Shown: one piece after another, positions 7,927-19,900 of the stretch
Numbering within the stretch: the first letter of the stretch is position 1
Layout: every line of letters starts with the position of its first letter
Source: an uncultured Caulobacterales bacterium
GTDB lineage: Bacteria; Pseudomonadota; Alphaproteobacteria; Caulobacterales; Caulobacteraceae
Direction: 5' to 3'
DNA: 64,000 nt
Assembly (NCBI GenBank): GCA_903840435.1
Contig: CAIMFV010000060.1
Span: 1-64,000, forward strand
The notes under the pieces: generated by a model
Told to the model about the DNA's origin: nothing
Database searches by the model: none
What the model saw: only the letters and a program-made list of their open reading frames with translations
Made by a program: the position numbers and the translations under genes

Positions 7927-10900
7927 ATGAAGACCGCCGCATTGGCTCAGGCGAAGGCGCCTAAGGGAGATCATTCGGCAGGGCCCACCAGCGCGCCTGC
8001 TAGCACCCCTCCCGCACCCCGCGCGCCGACCGGCATGACCGCGATGTCGGGTGCCGCCATTGTTCAGGCAGCGTCTGGCGTTTTCAAGCTGCCGGTCCCG
8101 ATTAAATCCATTATCCACGTCGACATTCTCGATGTCGATCTCGTCTTGACCACCGCCGATGGTCAAAAAATTGTGCTGCAAGGCGGCGCGCTCGACGCGT
8201 TTAGTGGTGAGTCCTACGTCATCCAATTCGCCGACGGTCAAACCGCATTGAGCGAGGTCGCGGCTTCAGCCGGTGAAGTCAAAATCGATACCACGACGCT
8301 GTCGGCCCACTCTTCGCCCACCGTCACCTCGCCCTCCACGCCTTCCGATTCCACTGCCGAGAACGACGCCTCGGACGGCAAGGCCGAGGCCTCGCAACAC
8401 CAAGCCCAAGCGCAGTCTCCGGCACCAGGGCAGGTGGGGCCCGCCCCGCCCTCCTACCAATCCCCACCGCAGCAGGTCCTGGTCCAGCATGCCTTTGACG
8501 CGCCGCCCGCCCGCGCCTCACCCCAGGTGCCGGTGCACACGGGCGATAGCCGACTTTCGGTCGACATAAGGGCCAAGACCGGCGCCCAACTCGCCAACGG
8601 GGTCTTAACCGGATTTTTCGGCGCGACAGGGGCGGATTCAAATCCGTCGGCCGTCGCCCAAATGGCCCCAGATCAGATCACAACCGCGACGCCGGGTCTG
8701 ATCGTCCAAGCCAATGCGCTGGGCGGGCAACAGTTCGACAAGCTAATTCATATTGGCTTTAGCGGCACAGGAACCGTTTCCAGTCTTAGCCTGTCTGGCG
8801 TGCCAGCGGGGTATACAATTGTCGGCGCGACGCCGGACGCATCCGGCGTCTATACCCTAAATCCCGCGGCTTTCTTAGAATCGAACAGCGCAAATACCGG
8901 CTCGGCATTCGATATTCCAATCCAATACAAGCTGTCATCGCCCAATGCAGCCCAACCCACCCATGACAGCTTCAATGTCACCGTTTCCCTGACAACGAGC
9001 GGGGTTCAGAGCGCGACCTATTCCAACACCTATACGGTGGTTGTAATCGACGCGACCTCGGCGGCTGATCTGACAACGGCTCAGGTTGGCGAGAATATTC
9101 TGGTCTTGCCCGCCCAAGGTATCGGCTATCAGATTCAAGCCACGGCCTCGGATACCATTACCGGGGGACGCAACAACGACACCATCTATGGCGGTGGCTC
9201 CAACCTCGGCGCAGGCGGGAACGTCTTGGATGGGGCGCTGGGAACCAATACCTTGGACTATTCCAAGGCCCAGGGCCCGGAGACGATCAACGCCACGATC
9301 GGGCAAGCTTTCGGCGCTTCCGGTGTCGACACCATCGCGAATTTCCAAGACTTCATCGGCACCAGCTATAATGACCTGTTGATTGGCTCGACCACGACCC
9401 TGTCGCTGGCAGCGGGCGGACCTGGATCAAACGACACGTTCGAAAGCGGTGGCGGTGGAACCACCGCGACACCAGAATCGATCACGGGATCGACCTTCGG
9501 CGCCAACACCTTGTCCTATGCCGACGCGCCGGGTGGGGTGAATGTCGATTTGACCAAGGGCATGGCGACGGGGTTTGGCGTCCAAGCCATTTCCAATATC
9601 CAAATTCTGATCGGAAGTTATCACGACGATACCCTGCGCGGCGCAACTACGACGCGGAAGATCCAGGCGGGCGGCGTCAATAGCAACGATTTGATCGATC
9701 CCGGCGGCGGTGGCATTGCGACCGCCTATGAGTCGATCGTTGGAAGTGCAGCGGGCCTGACAACCCTCACCTATGCCAATGCCACCCAAGGGGTGACGGT
9801 AAATCTCCTGTCGGAAACCGCGACCGGCTACGGTTTCCAGACCCTGTCCAATATCGAAGTCGTGATCGGGTCTAAGTTTAATGACGACCTGATTGGCAAT
9901 CTTAACACTGTGGCGCTCGAAGGCGGCGCGGGCGGCCAAGACACCTTCGATGGCGGTGGCGCGGGCACGGCTGTGGCGCCAGAATCGATTGTCGGGAGCA
10001 ATAGCGGCGCCAATACCTTGACCTTCGCCAATGCCCCTGGCGGTGTCTCGGTCAATCTGACAGTGGGATTTGCAACGGGTGCCTATGGTGTCGAGACCAT
10101 ATCGGGCATTCAAAACGTCATTGGCAGCGGCTATTCCGACTTTCTCGTCGGCTCGAATTCGACGCGCACCCTCGAAGGCGGATTGGGCGGCAATGATACC
10201 TTTGATGGCGCGGGCGGCGGCACTGTCGCCGCGCCCGAATCCATCATCGGTAGCGCGACGGGCATAAATGTCGTCACCTATGCCAACTCCCCCACGGGCG
10301 TTACAGTCAATCTCCAGGCTGGAACCGAAACGGGCTATGGCATCCAGTCGCTGACAGCAATTCAGGAGGTGGTTGGCAGCGCCTATGCCGATAGCTTGAA
10401 AGGCGCGCGCACGACGCTTAGCCTGTTTGGCGGATCCGGCGGTGCCGACACCTTTGATGGCGGCGGTGCCGGAACGAAGGACAAGCCAGAATCCATCTCG
10501 GGCAGCCTTGGCGGTCCCAACACCTTGACCTTCGCCGCCGACACGATTGGCAGCTTGAAAGCTGACCTCACCAATGGCTTTGTCGATGCCGGTGGGGCGA
10601 GCGGTTATGGCTATGAGACGGTCAGCAATATTCAACGACTGATCGGAAGCGCCCAGGGCAATGACTATCTCATCGGTGGCCAGGGCGTCCAATATATGGC
10701 GGCGGGCGCGTCGACAGCCTCCGATACGTTTGAGTCGGGCGGCGGCGGAACCTCCAGCGCGCCGGAGACGATCGTCGGCGCGTCAGCGGCCATCAGTACC
10801 TTGACCTTCGCCAATGACAAATTTGGAGCGATCAGCGCCAATCTTGTCTCGGGCTTGATCGATGCCGGTGGCGTCTATGCCTATGGCTTCGTCCATGCGC

Positions 10901-13900
10901 AAAATATCCAGCGTTTGATTGGCACCGCCCAGGGCGGTGACACGCTGCGCGGCGGTCCGGGCGTCATCTATATTGCCGCTGGGTCGGATACGGCCAGCGA
11001 CACCTTCGACGGCGGCGGCGGCGGGTCGATTTTCCAACAAGAAACCATCGTTGGCAGTACGGGTGGAACCAATACCTTGACCTTTGCCGCGGACACGGCG
11101 GTGTCGGGCGGGGTCAATGTCAATCTCCAAAGTGGCGTCGTTTCCGGCGCCTATGGCGATGAATATGTCAGCAATATCCATCACCTGATCGGCAGCGCCT
11201 TTGGCGCTGACGTCCTTATCGGCGACAATTCGGGAGACACAATCGAAGCGGGCGGCGGAAACACGTTGATTGTTTCGGGAAGCGGCAACAATACCCTAAA
11301 AGGCGGTATCGGCGCCGATACCATTTCAGCCCTGCTTGGCAATAATCTGATCGACGGCGGCGGCGGCAATACCAGCATTATTTCGGGTACGGGAAACAAT
11401 ACCCTGACCTTTGTCAACGCAAAGGGGGGTGTCAACGTCAACCTCCTCACTGGGGTTGCCACGGGCTATGGCACAGAGACGCTGCAAGGCAGCTTCCAAA
11501 AGCTGATCGGCAGTACGCATGACGACTATCTGACCGGTTCGACGGCGACGCTTGCCATCCAGTCCGGCGGTAGCCTCAGCAATGACACCTTTGACGGCGG
11601 CGGTGGCGGCACCCTGGTCACGCCGCAAACCATTGTCGGCAGCGCCAATGGCGTCAATACCTTGACCTTGGCGAACGCGCCGAGCGGCGGGGTGTCCGTC
11701 GATTTGGCGTCTGGCATCATCAATGCCGGTGGTGCCTCGGGATACGGCTACGCAAAAGTTTCAAACATCGAGAAGGTGATCGGCACCACCTTTGGACACG
11801 ACACCCTCAAAGGCACCCTCTCAACCCTCTTGCTCCAGGCTGGAGGGGATTTTGCCAGCGATACCTTTGACGGCGGCGGTGGCGGCAATTCTGTCACGCC
11901 CGAAGTCATCAACGGCAGCAAGTTCGGCTCAAACACCCTGACCTTTGCCAACGATACGGTGGCAGGCAATAATGGCTCGGTGGTTGTCAATCTGCTCTCG
12001 GGGCAGGTGACCGGCGCCTATGGCTATGAACACGTCAGCAATATTTCGACGGTGATTGGCTCTTCGCTCGGCAATGACACCCTGATCGGCGCTGTCACGG
12101 GTTCCGATCTGCAGGCGGGACAAGGGGCGAGCTCCCTCCAGGCCAGTGGCGGGCTGAGCACGCTTTCGGGCGGTGTCGGCCGTGACACGCTTGATGGGTC
12201 GGTGGGGATGAATCTCATCGATGGCGGCGGCGGCAATGCCAGCATCATTGGCAGTGGTGTCATCAGCGCCACCAGCTCCGACACCTTGACCTATGCCAAT
12301 TCAAATTCGGCGGTGCAGGTCAACCTCCTGACCGGGCGGGCGTCTGGATACGGTGCTGAAACCATCACCGGCCAAATCGCCGCCATCATCGGCAGCGCGC
12401 AAAGCGATAGCCTGGTCGGCTCGGCCTTCACCCAATCCATTTCTGGGGGAGCGGGTGGCGATGATTCCATCGATCCCGGCGGCGGTGGAACCTCGCTCAA
12501 TCCAGAACAGGTATTCGGCGGTACGGGCGGATCAAACCTCCTCACCCTTGTCAACGACACCGTCGGCGGCGTGAATGCGAATTTAAGCTCAGGCCTGATC
12601 GATGCGGGCGGCGCGTCTGGATACGGCTTTGTCAAAACGACGAATATTCAGCGGCTCATTGGCAGTGAAGCGGGCGGCGACACCCTGACCGGCGGCCTGA
12701 CAACCCGCTATCTGGGAGCAGGAAGCAATCTGGCGGTCGACACCTTTGATGGCGGCGGTGGCGGTACTGCCCAAGCCATCGAGACCATTGTCGGAAATCT
12801 CGCGGGCGGCAGCACCCTGACCTTCGCCGCTGACACCTCCTCGGCCGGGGGCGTCAACGTCGATCTCGCATCAGGCGTGGTGACCGGTGGCTATGGCGTT
12901 GAGCAGGTCTCAAACATCCACCGCGTGATCGGGAGTGCGTCTGGCTCGGATATTTTGAAGGGCGATAACTGGGCGGCGGGCGATTATCTGCAGGCTGGAA
13001 ATGGCGCGACCAAGATCATTGCCGGTTCTGGCCACAATACACTGATCGGCGGCCACGGCTCGGACACGATTGATGCAACCAATGGCGTCAACCTCATCGA
13101 CGGTGGCGGGGGATCGACCGAGATTTTGGTCGGGACGGGCGCCAATACTCTAACATTTGCCCATGCCACCGGCGCTGTGAATGTGGACCTCACCGCAGGC
13201 ACCGTTTCGGGATACGGGACCGAAACCATTATTGGCGGGGTCGCCAATCTGGTCGGCAGCGCCTTTCAGGACACGCTGAAAGGCTCGACCAATACCCGAT
13301 CGATTTCCGCCTCAGGCACGACGGCATCCTACACCATCGATCCCGGTGGCGGCGGTACGGCGACGTCCCCCGAAGTCATTACCGGCAGCGCCTATGGCGT
13401 TAATACCTTGACCCTTGCCGCAGCCAGCGTCGGCGGTGCCATTGCCGACCTCTCAACTGGACTGATCAATATTGGCGGCGTGTCCGGTTACGGATTCGAC
13501 AGCGTCTCAAACATCGAGATCTTGATCGGGACCGCGCTCGGCGGCGACAGTCTTGTCGGCACGCTGACGACACAAAAGCTTGTAACAGGTAGCCAGACCG
13601 CCTCGGACACATTCGACGGCGGCGGCGGCGGAACCGCTTCGGCGCCGGAACAGATCCTGGGCAGTTCGCTTGGAAACAATACGCTGAGCTTTGCCAGCGA
13701 TACGATCAGCGGTCCGGCTGGCGGCGTTTTGGTAGATCTGCAGACCGACAGCGTGTCCGGAGGCTGGGGTGACTATATTCTCAGCAATATCGAGAATGTC
13801 ATTGGCTCGCCACTCGGCAATGACACCATCAAGGGGAACATCACCTCTGGTATAAATAGCCTCATTCAGGCGGGCGGCGGCACCGACTTGATTGTCGCCG

Positions 13901-16900
13901 GGACAGGCCTCAATACCATCATTGCCGGTTCAGGCGCCGATATCATTGACGCGACCGTCGGAACAAATCTGATTATCGCCGGGTCCGGGCTCGCAACCAT
14001 CTATGCGGGCTCCACATCTCTCGGCGGCGATACGCTCTCCTATGTCAATTCCGGCAGCGGCGTCGTCGTTGATCTCAGCGCAGCCCAGCCCGGCGCCTCA
14101 TTGGCGGGAAGCGCAACAGCCAGCCAAATTATCAATGGCGCGGTGACGGGCCTGATCGGCAGCGCCTATTCCGACACCTTGATCGGCTCACCCTCCACCC
14201 TTTACCTCTATGGCGGTTCCGGCGGCAACGACCAGTTTGATATTGCTGGCGGCGGCACCACGGCGCACCGGGTGGTGGTGCAAGGGAGCGATAGTGGGAC
14301 GGCTAATCTGCTGACGTTTGCAGCGGACACGGTTGGGCCGGTCACCGTCAATCTGCAAAAAGGTTTCGCTGACGCGGGCCTTTATGGCTACGCGACGATT
14401 TCGGCGATCCAGGAACTTGTCGGCAGCGCGGCTGGCAATGACTATTTGATTGGTGCGCCAGGTGTCATCCTGATCCGAGCTGGCAGCGCGACTGTTGGCG
14501 ACACCATCGACGGCGGTGGCGGCGGCACAGTGACGGCGCGCGAAACGATTGATGGCGGCTCGTCGGGCCTCTCAACCCTAACCTTCCAAGCCGACACCCT
14601 TTCGACAGGCGGCGTCAGCGTCAATCTGGGCACCGGATTCGTTACCGGCGGCTATGGCGTCGAATATGTCACCAATATTCATCGCGTGATTGGCAGTCAC
14701 CTCGGTGCCGACGTCATCATTGGCGACTCGGCGAATGACTATTTGCAAGCTGGCGGCGGTTCCGCCAACATCACTGCTGGCTCCGGCAACAACACATTGA
14801 TTGGCGGCTCCGGCACCAATACCATTGTTGCTGGGGTCGGTGCCAATTTGATCGATGGCGGCCTGGGCTCCACTTCAATTATCGGTGGGTCAGGTGAAGA
14901 CACGCTCACCTACGCAAACGCTTCACAACCGATAAACCTTAATCTTCTGGCAGAAAATAATGGCAGCTACGGAACTGAGAGCGGTTATGGCACCGAGACC
15001 ATCACCGGGTCCATTCGCGCCATACTTGGAAGTATTTATAATGATACGATTACGGGCTCGACATATACGCTCTTGATCCAGAGTGGTGGATCAGATTCGT
15101 CTGATTTGTTTGATGCGGGTGGTGGGGGAACCGCCGCCGGACCGGAATCAATCATCGGCTCGCAATATGGCCAGAACACGATTTCCTATGCCAACGCCAC
15201 CAGTGGCGTTGTGGTTGACCTTTATCTAAAGACCGCGACAGGGGACGGTTATCAATATTTGAAATACATCACGGCCGTGGTTGGCAGTCCCTATGCCGAT
15301 CTCCTCACCGGCACGACGAATACGACGTCGCTCTATGGGGGAACGGGTGGTGACGACACCTTCTTTAGCGGCGGTGGCGGGACAAACGCGTCGCAAGCGG
15401 AATCGATAACCGGCAGCGACACGGGGACCAATCTTCTGTCCTTCGCGCCCGACCATTTCGGTAGCCTCAACGCGAACCTTTCCACCGGATACATCAATGC
15501 GGGCGGCGCGACCAAATATGGTTATGTCATCGCCACCCACATCCAAGAGCTAATTGGCTCGGCCGCTGGCCAGGACACTCTGATCGGGGCCCCTTCAACC
15601 CTACTCATCCAAGCCGGATCCTCGTCGGCGTCCGACACCTTTGATGGCGGCGGCGGCGGCACCACCTCGGCGATCGAATCCATTCAGGGCAGCGCCAATG
15701 GCGCCAATACCTTGACCTTCGCCAATGACAGCGTCCACGCGGTCAACGTCAACCTGGCCACAGGGATCGTCGACGGGGGCGGCAAGAACGGCTACGGCTT
15801 TGAAAGTGTCACCGGTATTCAAGCCTTGATCGGCAGCGCGATCGGCGGCGATAGCTTGACCGGCTCTTCGACCACCACCTCAATTTCGGCCGGGCCGAAT
15901 GCGATGGTGGGCGACACCTTCGATGGCGGAGGCGGGGGAACCCTGACCTCGCGCGAAATCATCACCGGAAGCCAAACCGGCATAAATACCCTGACCTTCG
16001 AAAATGATACGGTCGGTCACGTCTATGTCGACCTCGGAGCGGGCACGGTCAATGCCGGGGCCTATGGCTATGAATCGGTCTCGAACATTCAAGCCTTGAT
16101 CGGCAGCAAGGCTGGCGGTGACACACTGGTTGGCACGACCTCAACTGTGAAGATGTCGGCGGCAAACTCAACCGCGTCAGACACTTTTGACGGCGGCGGC
16201 GGCGGTACGGCTCAAAATCCCGAGCTGATTTACGGCAGCGCGTCCGGAAACAATCTTTTGACTTTCGCGGCCGACCTGAATGTCGGCGGCGCGGCGATTA
16301 TTAATCTCTCCGCTGGCACAGCGACCGCGACCAATTACGGCGTGCTGAGATTCTCAAATATTCATAATGTGATCGGATCGGCCTATGGCGACGACCAAAT
16401 CACCGGCGATTCTTTTGGCGATTCGATTAAGGCGGGCGGCGGCAATAGCTTGATCACGGCTGTGGCTGGCGCGAGCGCCAGCACGCCCTCCAATACGCTG
16501 GTGGGCGGCGGCGGATCCAGCCAAGTCGTCATCAATGCGGTGGTTGGCTCTAATCTGATCGACGGTGGCGGTGGAGCTGCGACCATTGACGGCGCCAATA
16601 CCGTCGGCGGCGCCAGCGCGTCGGATACGCTGACCTATGCTCACGCCACGGGCGGTGTAACGGTAAATCTCCTGCAAGGCAGTGAGTCAGGATATGGCCT
16701 CCAATCCTTGGTCGGCGGATTCGTCGCGATTTTGGGCAGCACCCACGGCGACAGTATTCTCGGTTCGGCGCAAACCCTGCTCATTCAGTCCAATGGGGTG
16801 AATGTAAACGATACGATGGACCCGGGCGGCGGCGGCACGATTGCTGCGCCAGAAGTCTTGAACGGCAGTACGCAAGGCCTCAACACCTTGACCTTTGGCA

Positions 16901-19900
16901 GCTCGCCAAATGGCGTCAATGTCGACATGACCAGCCATACGGCGTCTGGATACGGCTATCAAACCTTCTCGAACTTCGAGATCCTCAATGGCAGCGCCAG
17001 CAACGATACCTTGCGCGGCGCCCCGACCACCGTCTCCATCGTTGGCGGTGGCGGAAACGACATTATCGATCCCGGTGGTGGTGGCAGCTCGACCTCGACG
17101 GTGACGGGCGCCATGGAAACCATTGTCGGAAACACCACTGGGTCCGGCGACGACACGCTTACCTTTGTTCGCGACAATGTGGCCGCGGTCACGGCCAATC
17201 TGCAAACCGGGATCATCTCGGCGGGCGGCCAGACAGGCTATGGCGACGATTCGGTCACAGGAATTCAAAACCTGATCGGCAGCGCCATTGGCGGCGACTA
17301 TTTGACCGGCGCACCAACGACAAAATCCCTCGCGGCTGGATCGGCGACTGCCTCTGATACCTTTGATGCCGGGGGCGGCGGCACGGCGCTGCATCCAGAA
17401 AGCATCACCGGCAGCAGTTCCGGCATCAGCACCTTGACCTATGCCGCCGACAATTTGGGCAGTATTTCAGCTACCCTATCGGCGACCCAGGCCGGAACGA
17501 TCAATGCGGGTGCCTATGGGGTTCAGTCGACCCTGCAAATCCAAAAGCTGATCGGGAGCGCGGTCGGGGGCGACTATTTGCAAGGCGCCGCGACGACGCT
17601 CCTGTTGCAATCGGGAAGCACAATCGCCGGCGACACATTCGACGGCGGCGGCGGCGGCGCTTCTTCCCTGCCGGGCGTCATCGAGACCATCACCGGAAGC
17701 ACGGTGGGCGTCAACGTCCTCACCTTTGCAGGCGATACGGTTCAAGGCGTCAAGGTTGATCTCCTGCATGGAACCGTCGATGGCGGTGGCACGGCGGGCT
17801 ACGGCTTTGAGACGGTCAGTAATATTCAGCAGGTGATCGGCAGCCGTATTGGCGGAGATACGCTGATCGGAAACGCCTTCACCACGGCGCTGTCCGCGTC
17901 GCCCTTCGCGGTCAATGGCGACACATTCGACGGCGGCGGCGGCGGGACCGCTACGAACCCCGAGGTTATTACGGGCTCTTCGGTTGGGATCAACACCCTG
18001 ACCTTCGCCAATGATACCCTGGCGACCGAGGTGAACGCCAATCTCTCCGACCCATCCCATCCCTTCGTCGATGCGGGCGGCGCGAGCGGCTATGGCTATC
18101 TTTTGGTCACCAATATTCAAAACCTGATCGGCGGGGCGCAGGCGGATTTCCTCGAAGGTTTAAAGCAAACCCAATTCATCGCTGGAGGCGCTGGCGCCGG
18201 GGACACATTGGTCGGTGGCGGCGGCGGTCAGGCGAGCGCTCCGGAGACGATCATTGGCGGAACCGGTGGTGGGGCGATTTTCGACCTGACCGCTGACACC
18301 ATCGCCGCGGCGCAAATTGATTTGGGCACTGGGCTCGTCAATGCGGGCGGTCCAAGCGGCTACGGCTTCTATGCCTTGCAGGCCTCCTACCAATCGCAGT
18401 CCGCGCCGATTGTTACGATCCTGGGGAGCAATTTTGGCTCTGACACCTTCTACGCCGCCACGGGGGCAAGTCCGATTGGAGTCACCAGTATTCAAGGGGC
18501 GGGAAACGGCACAGACGTGCTGTCGTTCCAGAATATTAGTGGGTCTTCGAACGGCGTGACGGTCAACTTGAACGCAGGGAACTATGTCTCTGGTCTAGCC
18601 ACCACCTCAATCAGCAGCATCCATATCGTCATCGGCACGCAGAGCGGGGCCGATAATATTACCGGCGACACGTCCAACGATTCCATCACCGCAGGATCGG
18701 GGGCCACGACCATCACCTCAGGCACCGGCGCCAATACCCTGGTGGCGGGCGCGGGCGCGGACTCATTTGTCGCGATCGCGGGCACCAACCGAATTATCGC
18801 CGGAACTGGCACGCTGCGTCTTTCCGTCACAACGGGTGCAGACACACTCGACTATTCCAACCAAACCGGGCCCTTGGCCGCCACGCTTGGGCAATTTTCG
18901 GCTGGCGTGAGCATTCCTGGGTCCGGCGGCGTCGCAACCGTCAGCGGGGCTCTGGCGGGAATTATCGGAACGGTTGGAAATGATACCCTGACGGGTTCGT
19001 CGGCAACCTTGTACCTGAGCAACGAATTTGGCGGCAATGCCACGTTCGACGGCGGCGGCGGCGGGACGTCCGGTCACTATGAAACCATCAAGGGGTCGAG
19101 CACCGGTCAAAACCTGTTGACCTTCGCCAATGACACCGCCTCAGGGTCGGTCTATGTCAATCTCTATACGGGCAGCGTCTCAGGATCTTACGGCTACGAG
19201 ACGATTTCAGGCATCCATAATATTATCGGCAGCCAGATTGGCGCGGATACCATTATCGGCGACGGCAGTCCCGACAGTCTTGTTGCTGGCGGCGGCAATA
19301 ATATCTCCATCACCAGTGGCAATGCGACCCTGAACGGTGGCAATACGATCATCGGCGGTCTTGGCCGCGAAACGATCAATGCCTCAGCAGGCTCTAATCT
19401 CATCATTCTGAACGGCGGCAATACGTCTATCGTTGGCGGTGGGTCGGGCACTGGCGATACGCTCAGTTTCGCAAATGACACTGTGACGGGGGCTGGGGGC
19501 GGTGTCTCCGTCAACCTGATAACCGGTCAAGTCACCGGCGCTTATGGTAGCGACACGGTCAATGGGGCCATCGTCAAGTTGATCGGCTCCGCGGCCGGCA
19601 ATGACACACTGATTGGGACGTCCGCCACCCTCACCCTGCAAGGCGGGACGGGGTCAGATCTGTTCGATGGCGGGGGCGGGGGAAGCTCGAGTAATCGCGA
19701 AAGCTTGATCGGTTCGGCAGGCGGCAACAATACCGTGTCGTTCGCCAATGACACATCGAGCCTCGGCGGTGTCTATGTCAATCTGAACGCCCAAACGGTG
19801 AACAGCAATAACGGTGTCTATGGCTATGAATCCCTCGTCGGAATTCATAATGTCATCGGCAGCCTGCTCGGTGCGGACACGATTATCGGCGATGGCAGTA

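Noticed and set aside
9427-10692. A 421-codon open frame on the minus strand inside the giant gene, with several others like it (for example 16687-17394 and, in tpsA, 32124-32882 and 34305-35060)
   Set aside because: They lie opposite strongly coded repeats and arise from biased Gly/Thr/Asn codon use; their translations are themselves repetitive and resemble no protein, and none has a convincing ribosome site.
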